This document shows positions 26,532-34,877 of a stretch of DNA of 64,000 nt, one piece after another (position 1 is the stretch's first letter; the number at the start of each line of letters is the position of its first letter). The position numbers and the translations under genes were made by a program. The notes under the pieces were generated by a model. That model had not been told where the DNA came from. It was given only the letters and a program-made list of their open reading frames with translations, and made no database searches. The stretch comes from Thalassovita mediterranea (GTDB lineage Bacteria > Pseudomonadota > Alphaproteobacteria > Caulobacterales > Hyphomonadaceae): the NCBI GenBank assembly GCA_019448215.1, contig CP080408.1, forward strand, positions 806,001-870,000, given 5' to 3'.

Positions 26532-27023
26532 CTAGCTGGTTTTCTCTTCTTCAGCAGCCTCTTCAGCCGGTGCTTCTTCAGCTTCGGCTTCGGCAGGGGC
26601 TTCTTCTTCAGCAGGTGCGTTCTTGGCTTCTTCAGCCGCGCGCTTTGCTTCTTCTTCAGCTTCCTTGCGGGCAGCTTCTTTCTCGGCTTTCTCTTCAAGG
26701 CGCTCTTTCGCCTTGGTGCCTGGCTCGCCCTTGTTCGGGTTGTTGCCGTGCTTCCACTCAACGATTGGCTTACCGTCGACTTCGATCTGGCTCAGGAAGC
26801 GAGCGACGCGCTCGGTCGGCTGTGCACCCTTGCGGATCCACTCAGCGGCCTTCTCACCGTCGATGCTGACGCGCTCTTCAGAGTCTTTCGGAAGACGCGG
26901 GTTATAGGTGCCGAGCTTCTCGATGTAGCGGCCGTCGCGCGGGGCGCGAGCGTCAGCAACAACAACCCGGTAGAATGGGCGCTTTTTCGAACCGCCGCGC
27001 GAAAGGCGAATTTTCAGAGCCAT
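26532..27023 (-). CDS. rpsP: 30S ribosomal protein S16 with long acidic tail
   Basis: Ribosomal protein S16, residues 1-80 ([46 protein letters not shown]). AAGGAG before the ATG at 27023 is a strong ribosome site. The protein is 163 residues, twice the bacterial core length: after residue about 100 comes an Ala/Glu/Lys-rich tail ([20 protein letters not shown], then repeated [13 protein letters not shown]), predicted helical then disordered. Long S16 tails occur in alphaproteobacteria. The usual downstream rimM-trmD-rplS genes are absent; a terminator and convergent lpdA follow instead. Confidence 0.96.
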   Translation of the reverse strand: MALKIRLSRGGSKKRPFYRVVVADARAPRDGRYIEKLGTYNPRLPKDSEERVSIDGEKAAEWIRKGAQPTERVARFLSQIEVDGKPIVEWKHGNNPNKGEPGTKAKERLEEKAEKEAARKEAEEEAKRAAEEAKNAPAEEEAPAEAEAEEAPAEEAAEEEKTS

Positions 27024-27156
27024 GGTGTATCTCCTTAAGTGTCTTATGGCTTCTTTTGCATAGGGCTCGTGGCTGATCGCTGGTCTGCACCAGCGGCCAC
27101 TGCGCCGTCGTCTTGCTTGTGGAGGGCAAGGGTCTGGCGTGTCTTGATGGAGAGGA

Positions 27157-27450
27157 TCATTCCTGACCTCCCCGGATTTTCTCGTGGTGGCGAATGACTT
27201 CGGCCACGATGAAATTGAGGAATTTTTCAGCGAAGGCCGGGTCGAGGCCGCTTTCGCTCGCAAGGCGCTGGAGCCGCTCGATCTGGCGCGCTTCGCGGGC
27301 CTTGTCGGCTGGCGGCATGTCATTCTGCGCCTTCAGCACGCCGACCTGCTGGGTCAGCTTGAAGCGCTCTGCCAGCGTGTGCAGCAGGATCGCATCCATA
27401 TTGTCGATACTGGCGCGAAGGCGTTCGAGATCGTCGAGCGGGGAGGTCAC
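27157..27450 (-). CDS. Chorismate mutase, AroQ class
   Basis: 97-residue all-helical chorismate mutase converting chorismate to prephenate. Conserved: [30 protein letters not shown] (start [19 protein letters not shown]) with the first active-site Arg, the VGVLKAQ lysine, and [14 protein letters not shown]. The start is GTG at 27450, overlapping the ffh stop as GTGA, so it is translationally coupled. Its place between ffh and rpsP is a known alphaproteobacterial arrangement. Confidence 0.92.
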   Translation of the reverse strand: MTSPLDDLERLRASIDNMDAILLHTLAERFKLTQQVGVLKAQNDMPPADKAREARQIERLQRLASESGLDPAFAEKFLNFIVAEVIRHHEKIRGGQE

Positions 27451-28907
27451 TTCTTCTTACCCCCGCCAAGGCCCGGAGGAAGCTGGCCGCCGCCGAGACC
27501 GGGAAGACCGCCCGGCATGCCTGCGCCTTGGCCCATCTTGGCGATGTCTTTCGGGCTGACGCCTGCGCCGCCAAGCGCGTTCATCATGCCCTTCATGCCG
27601 CCCTTCGACATCTTCTTCATCATGTCGGCCATCTGGCGGTGCATCTTTAGCACCTTGTTGACGTCGGACACTTCGACGCCGGCACCCGCAGCAACACGCT
27701 TGCGGCGGGACGCGTTGAGCAGCGCTGGCTTCTCGCGCTCTTTCCGCGTCATGGAGGAGATAATCGCCTCCTGACGCTTGATGACATTGTCATCAACATT
27801 GGCCGCAGCCATGGCCTGTTTGGCCTTCTTGGCACCCGGCAGCATGCCCATGATGCCGCCAAGACCGCCCATTTTCTGCATCTGCTTCAGCTGCTCGGCG
27901 AGGTCATTGAGGTCGAACTCACCCTTGCGCATCCGCTTGGCCATGCGCTCGGCCTTTTCCTGGTCGAGCTGGTCGCCGGCGCGCTCAACGAGGGAGACAA
28001 TGTCGCCCTGGCCAAGGATGCGGCCCGCCACGCGCTTGGCGTCGAAGGCATCGAGGCCATCGAGCTTTTCGCCCGTACCGAGGAATTTGATCGGAAGACC
28101 CGTAACCGCGCGCATGGAGAGCGCGGCGCCGCCGCGGCCATCACCGTCCATACGGGTCAGCACAAGACCGGTGAGCGGCAGGCGCTCATGGAAACGGCGA
28201 GCGGTTTCGACAGCGTCCTGACCGGTCAGGGCGTCCGCAACAAGGAGAGTTTCCTTCGGCTGCGCGATCTTTGCGATCTCGGCCGCCTCAGCCATCATCT
28301 GCTCATCGATGGAGGTCCGGCCTGCCGTATCGAGGAAGACAACGTCATGGCCACCAAGCTTGGCCGCCTGAAGGGCGCGCCGGGCAATCTCTGCCGGCAT
28401 CTGGCCCTGAACAATCGGGAGCGAGGTGACATTCGCGCCAAGCTGGTCTGCCAGAACAGCAAGCTGCTCCATGGCTGCCGGACGGCGCACGTCGAGCGAG
28501 GCGAGCAGGACTTTTTTCTTGTCGCGCTCTGAAAGGCGCTTGGCGATCTTGGCGGTCGTCGTCGTCTTACCAGAGCCCTGAAGGCCCGCCATCATGATGA
28601 CAGATGGTGGATTATCGACGCGAAGGCGGGTTTCGGCATCTTCGCCGCCCAGCATCTCGACAAGACCGTCATGGACGATCTTGATGACCTGCTGGCCCGG
28701 CTTCACCGAACGGATGACTTCTTCGCCAACCGCGCGCTCTTTGACCTTACCGATGAAGTCCTTGACCACTGGAAGCGCGACGTCAGCCTCCAGCAAGGCG
28801 ACGCGGATCTCGCGCAGCGCAGCGGACACGTCCTTCTCGGACAGCGCGCCGCGCCCCGTAAGTCCGTCAAATATACCGCCTAGGCGGTCTGTCAGCGCGT
28901 CAAACAT
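27447..28907 (-). CDS. ffh: Signal recognition particle protein Ffh
   Basis: SRP GTPase that targets nascent membrane proteins, acting with 4.5S RNA and FtsY; 486 residues. N domain about 1-90; G domain with GLQGSGKTTTTAKIA (G1), DVRRPAAMEQL, DTAGR (G3) and TRMDGDGRGGAAL; M domain from about 300 with Met-rich helices (EQLKQMQKMGGLGGIMGMLP begins it), the RNA-binding SRRKRVAAGAGV, and a Gly/Met-rich C-terminus. GGAG lies before the ATG at 28907, itself preceded by a 5' hairpin. It heads the ffh-chorismate mutase-rpsP unit. Confidence 0.97.
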   Translation of the reverse strand: MFDALTDRLGGIFDGLTGRGALSEKDVSAALREIRVALLEADVALPVVKDFIGKVKERAVGEEVIRSVKPGQQVIKIVHDGLVEMLGGEDAETRLRVDNPPSVIMMAGLQGSGKTTTTAKIAKRLSERDKKKVLLASLDVRRPAAMEQLAVLADQLGANVTSLPIVQGQMPAEIARRALQAAKLGGHDVVFLDTAGRTSIDEQMMAEAAEIAKIAQPKETLLVADALTGQDAVETARRFHERLPLTGLVLTRMDGDGRGGAALSMRAVTGLPIKFLGTGEKLDGLDAFDAKRVAGRILGQGDIVSLVERAGDQLDQEKAERMAKRMRKGEFDLNDLAEQLKQMQKMGGLGGIMGMLPGAKKAKQAMAAANVDDNVIKRQEAIISSMTRKEREKPALLNASRRKRVAAGAGVEVSDVNKVLKMHRQMADMMKKMSKGGMKGMMNALGGAGVSPKDIAKMGQGAGMPGGLPGLGGGQLPPGLGGGKKK

Positions 28908-28920
28908 CGCGTTACTCCCT

Positions 28921-28946
28921 GCTTGCCTGTGACCTCACAGGTAAGC
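28921..28946 (-). promoter_or_regulatory. Leader hairpin 13 nt before ffh
   Basis: GCTTGCCTGTG pairs with CACAGGTAAGC (one G-T pair) around a 4-nt loop, in the ffh 5' leader and adjacent to its Shine-Dalgarno. It could modulate translation or be the remnant of an upstream terminator. The remaining part of the 205-bp gap to 29113 shows nothing I can name. Confidence 0.4.
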
Positions 28947-29112
28947 GCTCATCATGTTGCGCGCAAAGCATGAGCCCTCCGCTGAGCGAAAAGTCGCCGG
29001 GCGGAGTCTTCGCCGGGCTCTGATCTGCAGGGCAGATACGGTCCCGGAAAAGTGCGCTTCATGTTGTGCGCTGGAATTTCAGACGCCGCTAAACCACGAG
29101 CGGCTGTGGAAA

Positions 29113-29712
29113 TCAAGTATTGGAGTCGGCGGCGCGCGTTTCAATCTGCTCGCCCAGCGCCGCCATCGCGTCCCGAATCTCGTCGCCGACCAGCGACAGG
29201 ACGACAAGGTCGGCCCAGCTCCCGTCGGCAAAGCGCGTATGCTGGCGCAGGACGCCTTCCCGCGTTGCGCCGATCTTCTCAACCGCAGCAATAGCGCGCT
29301 CATTCTTCTGCGACAGCCACCACGCGACCCGCCGCGCCCGCCACTGATAGGCCCGTTTCAGCATGAGGTACTGAATGTGATCGACAACCTCGCTGCCCCG
29401 AAGGTCCGGCTGGATCCAGTTATAGCCGATACGCGTGCGCCGGTTCATCCGGTTGGGATTGAGAAAAGCGGAAAGACCGATCAGGCGGTCATCTTCTTCC
29501 CGCACGGCCGCCATGACCTGACCGGTACCTAGCTTCGCCATTTTGAGAGAGTGGTCGATATAGGCGTCGATATTGGTGCCGGTCGCGATCAGCGGCATGG
29601 AGCTCCACATATGCTCGGCTGCATTGCTCGTGCGGATCGTTGTCCGGTGGCCCTCATCGAGCGGCTCAAGCCGGAGCATTGCCGTATGTAAACCTGGTGC
29701 ACCAAGTTCCAT
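29113..29712 (-). CDS. GNAT N-acetyltransferase (RimJ/RimL-like)
   Basis: 199-residue acetyltransferase_3 type protein. The N-terminus LRLEPLDEGHRTTI is the usual opening; LIGLSAFLNPNRMNRRTRIGYNWIQPDLRGS (begin LIGLSAFLNP) is the core, and LKRAYQWRARRVAWWLSQKNERAIAAVEKIGA covers the CoA-binding helix and the N-x-x-A-x-x-x-x-E-K-I-G-A signature of RimJ/RimL-type proteins. TREGVLRQHTRFADGSWADLVVLSL follows as usual. The substrate is unknown; it may be a ribosomal protein N-terminus, an amino acid or a small molecule. It is transcribed alone, divergent from oxyR. Confidence 0.87.
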   Translation of the reverse strand: MELGAPGLHTAMLRLEPLDEGHRTTIRTSNAAEHMWSSMPLIATGTNIDAYIDHSLKMAKLGTGQVMAAVREEDDRLIGLSAFLNPNRMNRRTRIGYNWIQPDLRGSEVVDHIQYLMLKRAYQWRARRVAWWLSQKNERAIAAVEKIGATREGVLRQHTRFADGSWADLVVLSLVGDEIRDAMAALGEQIETRAADSNT

Positions 29713-29914
29713 GATAAGCCTTCAGTACCGGTCACCCGGCGTAGACAAGCAGGCCAAAACGCCTAGGACTGAACGTGTTATCGTTCGCGTCTTATCGTAC
29801 AACGCAAAGCCCGCCTTGTCTGCACTTTGCCGGGCTTGCGTTTCGATGAAGTGAGAAGACGAGATTGCACGCGGTCAGGTTCCAGCCCATTTCCGCCGGG
29901 CGAGGTGTGAAGAG

Positions 29915-30838
29915 ATGCAGCTACCAACCCTGAGACAGCTCCAGTTCCTGTGCGCGCTGGCTGATGAACGCTCCTTCTCGCGCGCTGCCGATGTCTGCAA
30001 CGTCACCCAGCCGACCCTGTCATCGGCCATCAAGGAAATCGAGACCCTGCTCGGTGTGCAGCTGGTTGAGCGCGAGGCACGCGGGGCCAGCCTGACAGCC
30101 GCAGGCGAAGAAGCGGTCGAGCGGGCGCGGGTCATCATCTCCAGCGCGGCCGATCTTGTGACCGCCGCCCAGCAGGCCGGTGCCCCGCTCAGTGGCCCAT
30201 TCCATCTTGGTGCCATCCCGACACTTGCGCCGTATCTCCTGCCGCGCACGCTCGCCTCGCTCCGCGACGATCACCCGGAGCTGAAGCTTTATTTGCGCGA
30301 AGACCAGACCGATCGGCTGCTAGATGGGCTGCGCAAGCGCCAGCTGGACGCGGCGCTGATCGCCCTTCCCTGGCCGACCCCCGGCATCGAAACTGAAATC
30401 CTCGGCGAGGACGAGTTCCTCTTCATTGGCCCCAAGGACCACAAACTGTCCAAGGCCGACCATTTGCGCCCTGAGGACCTTGCCAGCGAAGACCTTCTCC
30501 TCCTCGAGGATGGTCACTGCCTACGTGATCATGCGGTCTCGATCTGCGCCCTCAATCCGTCGCGGCCAGGCTCTGATATCGGCGCGACATCGTTGGCCAC
30601 ACTCGTGCAGATGGTCGCTGGCGGACTTGGCATCTCGCTCGTGCCGCGCATCGCATCAGAGGCTGGCGTCGCCGCTGGCGCAGATGTCACCATCCGGCCA
30701 TTCGAGACCCCCGTCATCGGTCGTCAGATTGGCGTTGCATGGCGCGCAGGAAGCGCACGCGAAGTCGATGCCCGCCTCATCGGGGATGTGGTCAAACGCG
30801 TTCTGGCAGGCTGTCAGGGCGAGACAGCAGCCCGCTAG
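29915..30838 (+). CDS. oxyR: Peroxide-sensing LysR regulator OxyR
   Basis: 307-residue LysR-type activator. The winged HTH is at residues 4-62 (LPTLRQLQFLCALADERSFS, then QPTLSSAIKEIE). The effector domain carries DGHCLRDHAVSIC: Cys202 and Cys211, nine residues apart exactly as Cys199/Cys208 of E. coli OxyR, so peroxide-driven disulfide formation is expected. GGLGISLVPRIA is also typical. No catalase or ahpC neighbour is visible. The stop shares CTAG with the convergent symporter gene. Confidence 0.93.
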   Translation: MQLPTLRQLQFLCALADERSFSRAADVCNVTQPTLSSAIKEIETLLGVQLVEREARGASLTAAGEEAVERARVIISSAADLVTAAQQAGAPLSGPFHLGAIPTLAPYLLPRTLASLRDDHPELKLYLREDQTDRLLDGLRKRQLDAALIALPWPTPGIETEILGEDEFLFIGPKDHKLSKADHLRPEDLASEDLLLLEDGHCLRDHAVSICALNPSRPGSDIGATSLATLVQMVAGGLGISLVPRIASEAGVAAGADVTIRPFETPVIGRQIGVAWRAGSAREVDARLIGDVVKRVLAGCQGETAAR

Positions 30839-32205
30839 TTCAGCATCGTCTGGTCGATCTCCGCCGTCGTATTGTCTTCGGCGCGGAAGACGGCCTCATC
30901 GAGCTCGCCTTCCCACTTTGCCACCAGCGTGGAGACCGCAAGGTCGCCCGTAATGTTCGTGACGGTCCGCATCATGTCGAGCAGGCGGTCAAAGGCAAAG
31001 AGCGGCGCGAGGATGACGAACATCTGGTCAGGCGTCGCGCCAACCACGGCAAGCGTCGTCGTCGCAAGGAACAGGCTGACCGACGGAATACCGGCCGTGC
31101 CGATTGAGACCAGCGTCGCCATGACTGCGACGGTAAAGTACATGCCGATGGACACATCGATGCCGAGCGCCTGCGCCGCGAACAATGCGATCAGGCCCTG
31201 ATAGAGCGCAGTCCCATCCATATTGATCGTGGAGCCAAGCGGCAGGACAGAGGACGCCACAGGCTTTCCGATACCAAGGTTCTTCTCAGCCACGCTCAAA
31301 GTCACTGGAAGCGTCGCGCTGGAGGATGAGGTCGAAAACGCAACGAGCTGCGCATCGGTGATCCCGCGGAAGAAGGGGATAAGCGGCAGCTTGCCGATGA
31401 CTTTGATGAGAAAACCATGCGTCAGCAGCATGTGCAGGGCGCAGGCGAGATAGAGGGCCACAGTCATCAGCGCCAGCGAGGACACAACGCTGAAGCCCTG
31501 ATCCGCCATCACCCAAGCCATGAGTGCCGCGACACCGAAAGGCGCCGTCTCCATGACGATCAGGGTCAGCTTCAGGATCGCTTCTGCGCCCGCATCGAAG
31601 ACCTTGGCGACCGGTTGGCCAGCCTCACCCGCCATCAGGATGCCGATGCCGAACATGATCGCAAAGAAGATGATTGGCAGCACATCACCCGCCGCCATCG
31701 ACGCGACGATATTCGTCGGCACGATGGAAAGAATGGTGCGCATGATCGACTCGTAGACGCCAACCGTCTCAAGCGCGCCGCCGCCTTCAAGCCGCTGCTG
31801 TGTCTGGGCGATCTGCTCCGGTGTGACCGATGACAGGTCATAGCCGACCCCCGGCTGGAAGATCGTGCCCATGATGAGACCGAGCGTCACAGCGACCAGG
31901 GTGGTGAACATGTAAACGCCGATGGCGCGGCCACCCAGACTGCCGAGCTTTTTCGGGTCGCCAAGCGCCAGCACGCCTGACACCAGCGTCAGGAAGATAA
32001 GCGGCACGACCAGCATGCGGATCAGGTTGAGGAAGAGGTCACCCAGCGGCTTGAAGATCGCAGCGATCTCGCGTGAGCGCTCAATGCCATCTTCGGTGCC
32101 CATGGATGAAATCATGCCGTATCGGACCGCCGCGCCGATCGCGAGGCCAATGGCAAGGCCGATCATTACGCGTTTCCAGAGATCAATCCGAAACCAGGCT
32201 TTCAT
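30835..32205 (-). CDS. Dicarboxylate/amino acid:cation symporter (DAACS)
   Basis: 456-residue secondary transporter of the GltP/DctA family with about eight helices and two re-entrant loops. Landmarks: the Ser-rich tip STSSSSATLPVTL, the substrate/cation loop GSTINMDGTALYQGL, and GTAGIPSVSLFLATTTL. Start at ATG 32205 (MKAWFRIDLWKRV); the open frame extends nine codons further. The substrate (glutamate, aspartate, succinate or similar) cannot be fixed. It is convergent with oxyR via a shared CTAG. Confidence 0.92.
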   Translation of the reverse strand: MKAWFRIDLWKRVMIGLAIGLAIGAAVRYGMISSMGTEDGIERSREIAAIFKPLGDLFLNLIRMLVVPLIFLTLVSGVLALGDPKKLGSLGGRAIGVYMFTTLVAVTLGLIMGTIFQPGVGYDLSSVTPEQIAQTQQRLEGGGALETVGVYESIMRTILSIVPTNIVASMAAGDVLPIIFFAIMFGIGILMAGEAGQPVAKVFDAGAEAILKLTLIVMETAPFGVAALMAWVMADQGFSVVSSLALMTVALYLACALHMLLTHGFLIKVIGKLPLIPFFRGITDAQLVAFSTSSSSATLPVTLSVAEKNLGIGKPVASSVLPLGSTINMDGTALYQGLIALFAAQALGIDVSIGMYFTVAVMATLVSIGTAGIPSVSLFLATTTLAVVGATPDQMFVILAPLFAFDRLLDMMRTVTNITGDLAVSTLVAKWEGELDEAVFRAEDNTTAEIDQTMLN

Positions 32206-32334
32206 GGGCAGGCCCCTTTTCCTCAACAGCAAGCGGTAACCCTAGACCGCGCCGATACGGAAGCAAAGCCCGCTTGGGATGAGACAGCTCTTACCCGTTT
32301 CAAGCCCGCTCATTTAACGCTACAAGCACGCCAC

Positions 32335-34125
32335 ATGACTTGGATTGATCGCCTTTCGACCGGCTGGAAAGCCTGGCTTATCCTGTTTGCGCTGACCATG
32401 ACGGCAGCGGCGCCGGGTGTCTTCAACCTGCCCGCCCTCGACCGCGACGAGAGCCGCTTTGCGCAGGCCTCAAAGCAATATCTTGAGACCGGCGACTATA
32501 TCGCGATCCGCTACCAGGATGAATTCCGCAACAAGAAGCCTGCCGGCATTCACTGGCTGCAGGCAGGCTCCACAGCCGTTTTTGGCGAAGGCGAAAACCT
32601 CGACATCTGGACCTATCGCGTGCCTAGCTGGATCGGCGCGGGCCTTGCAGTGCTCGCCTGTTTCTGGGCCGGGATCCCCGCCATTGGCAGGCGCGCCGCC
32701 TTCATGGGCTCGGCGCTTTTTGGCGCGAGCCTGCTGCTGACATCCGAAGCGCACATCTCAAAGACGGACGGCGTTCTCGTTTTCTTGATTACGCTGGCGA
32801 TGGGCTGTCTCATCCGGCTCTATCTCAGGAAGGACAATGACAAGCGGCTCGCGCTGGCCTTCTGGATCATCCATGGGGCGGGCTTCCTCATCAAAGGCCC
32901 AGTTATCTCTCTCGTCGCCGGCATGGCGATCCTCGTTCTCTGGCTCTGGGACCGGCGCGACCATCAATGGATGAAGGCGCTTGCCTGGTGGCCAGGGCCG
33001 CTGATCAGCGTTCTCATGGTGCTGCCATGGCTGATCGCGATCCAGATCGCGACGCAGGGCACCTATGTCGAAGGCGCCGTCGGCAAGGACCTCAAGGACA
33101 AGCTGGTTTCTGCTTCGGAAGGGCATGGCGGCCTGCCGGGCTATCACCTCATGCACCTTCCTGCGTGGTTTTTCCCGGGCATCCTCCTCTTCGTTCCAGC
33201 CCTCGTCCTCTGCTGGCGCTATCTGCGCCATCGTACCCTGGAATCCTTTGGCGATGTGGACCGCGACGCGCTGAAATTCATCGTCGCATGGGCCTTCACC
33301 ACCTGGCTCTTCTTTGAACTCCTTCTGACCAAGCTCAGCCACTACATCCTGCCCGCCTATCCGGCGTTTGGCCTGCTTTGCGGCTGGGCGGCGGTGAAAC
33401 TAATGGAAGACGCCCGCGCGCCGGTCTCGCGCTATCTCTCCACCGCCCTCTTCCTGATTGGCGGCGTCGCGCTCGTCCTCTTTACCTCCCCTTGGGCGGT
33501 CGAGATGCTTCAGGCCGACAAGGCAGGCGATTTCCGCACCGTGACCGAAGACGCCGTCATGGCGCAATGGCAAGGCGCAAGCGACTTCCCGCTCTGGCTC
33601 TGGGCGCCCGGCGCACTTCTCGTCCTCCTCGCAGCAGGCGCGATGATCGCCCGCAAGATCGGAATTGCGATTGCGGGCGGCGTCCTCGCTGCCCTGCTTC
33701 TTGGCTGGCAGGCGCGAATCTACGTTCTTCCAACGCAGACCTGGATACAGGCCACCGAAACCGGCAAGCTCGCCCTCGCCGAGGTTTGCGGCATCCCCCG
33801 CAGCGATTGCGGCGACACCAAAGCCCCGGACCGGGTGCTGGCGCTCGGCTTTGCAGAGCCGTCCTATGTGCTGACCCTCGGGACGCAGAATTTGCATCCA
33901 CCAGAAACGCCGACAGAGCTACCTGCCGACGATGCCGCCTATCCAGTCGTCTACCTCGTAAACTTCGAAGATCCGGACGCGGATGCAGACTTCAAGGCCG
34001 TGCAAAAATCAGCCGAAGAACTTGGCCGGTGCGAGACGCGGTCGACGCCTTATTACGCGCTCAACTATTCAAACAATGACCCGGTCGCCTTCACGGCGGT
34101 GCGGTTTGAGGCCTGTGATAATTAG
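32335..34125 (+). CDS. Glycosyltransferase family 39 (ArnT-like)
   Basis: 596-residue polytopic membrane glycosyltransferase of the GT39/PMT_2 group, which uses polyprenyl-phosphate sugars on the periplasmic side. The first periplasmic loop has the catalytic acidic pair in LPALDRDESRFAQASKQYLE, and RNKKPAGIHWLQA follows as in ArnT. About 11 hydrophobic segments run to residue 470; the C-terminal 120 residues form a soluble domain. ArnT proper adds aminoarabinose to lipid A, but without arn genes nearby the acceptor is unknown. It is transcribed alone. Confidence 0.88.
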   Translation: MTWIDRLSTGWKAWLILFALTMTAAAPGVFNLPALDRDESRFAQASKQYLETGDYIAIRYQDEFRNKKPAGIHWLQAGSTAVFGEGENLDIWTYRVPSWIGAGLAVLACFWAGIPAIGRRAAFMGSALFGASLLLTSEAHISKTDGVLVFLITLAMGCLIRLYLRKDNDKRLALAFWIIHGAGFLIKGPVISLVAGMAILVLWLWDRRDHQWMKALAWWPGPLISVLMVLPWLIAIQIATQGTYVEGAVGKDLKDKLVSASEGHGGLPGYHLMHLPAWFFPGILLFVPALVLCWRYLRHRTLESFGDVDRDALKFIVAWAFTTWLFFELLLTKLSHYILPAYPAFGLLCGWAAVKLMEDARAPVSRYLSTALFLIGGVALVLFTSPWAVEMLQADKAGDFRTVTEDAVMAQWQGASDFPLWLWAPGALLVLLAAGAMIARKIGIAIAGGVLAALLLGWQARIYVLPTQTWIQATETGKLALAEVCGIPRSDCGDTKAPDRVLALGFAEPSYVLTLGTQNLHPPETPTELPADDAAYPVVYLVNFEDPDADADFKAVQKSAEELGRCETRSTPYYALNYSNNDPVAFTAVRFEACDN

Positions 34126-34215
34126 GAATTGAGGCCAGTGGCCGACCAATAAGAGGAACCGAAGGGCGGTTAGAACATTTAGTGAACATACTTCTAATTA
34201 ATGGAGCCATGTTCA

Positions 34216-34449
34216 ATGAGTTACTCAGCCACCGATACCCCAAAGACCTACGCCCTCTCCAATGCGGAGAAATCGCCCGAAAACTGGACGACAGGCGATG
34301 AGCCAATGACTGGCGCACAGGCGTCCTACCTGAAAACCCTCTGCGAAGAGACCGGCGAAACCTTCGATCCAAAGCTGGATAAGGCTGAAGCCTCCATCCT
34401 GATTGACAAGCTACAGGGCAAAAGCGACCGGGTCGATGATGCCGGCTAG
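34216..34449 (+). CDS. DUF3072 protein
   Basis: 77-residue protein; the block WTTGDEPMTGAQASYLKTLCEE, seen here as TGDEPMTGAQASYLKTLCEE followed by DPKLDKAEASILIDKLQ, is the DUF3072 signature, a small SAP-like helical fold. The start at 34216 (MSYSATD) is set by GGAG about ten bases upstream; ATG 34201 is too close. The function is unknown; family members are often abundant small cytosolic proteins. Confidence 0.88.
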   Translation: MSYSATDTPKTYALSNAEKSPENWTTGDEPMTGAQASYLKTLCEETGETFDPKLDKAEASILIDKLQGKSDRVDDAG

Positions 34450-34463
34450 GACTTCAGGCCTCG

Positions 34464-34826
34464 TCAGCCCTTCTTCTTGGGGCCGGCATAGCCCTTCTTG
34501 CGCTCTTCATCGCTGAGGCTGGCCCACCAGTCAGCGTAGGAGCTGTCCTGCGGCGCCTTCATCGTTTCGTCCTGCGCACCATCATCCCACCAGACGGGGC
34601 CGCGCTCACCGAGGGCCTCCTTGGCGGCGTTGACCTGCCGACGCGCAGCTTTCAGCCGCGCCTCATTGTTCTGGATTTCCTTCACCTTGCGGCGGGCCGC
34701 CATCAGGTTTGCCGTCAGCGCTTTCAGGCCCGCTGGCGTGAGACGCGGGTCAGAGCGGCGCCAGAGCTTGCCGGCGGCAACAAAATAGCGCCCATCGGGC
34801 GTCTGGGGATAATCCTTTGAAGGCAT
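34464..34826 (-). CDS. Conserved hypothetical protein
   Basis: 120 residues. The order PDGRYFVAAGKLWRRSDPRL, a charged helix rich in Ala/Arg/Lys (AARRKVKEIQNNEARLKAAR), and ALGERGPVWWDDGA recurs in proteobacterial hypothetical proteins, which is the evidence that it is real. YADWWASLSDEERK follows, and the C-terminus is basic (GPKKKG). It is cytosolic, probably nucleic-acid or ribosome associated by charge, but no function is known to me. It is convergent with the DUF3072 gene. Confidence 0.75.
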   Translation of the reverse strand: MPSKDYPQTPDGRYFVAAGKLWRRSDPRLTPAGLKALTANLMAARRKVKEIQNNEARLKAARRQVNAAKEALGERGPVWWDDGAQDETMKAPQDSSYADWWASLSDEERKKGYAGPKKKG

Positions 34827-34877
34827 GGATTGGGCAATTGGGCGCGGAAGACCTATACGTCAAGCCTGCCTTAACCG

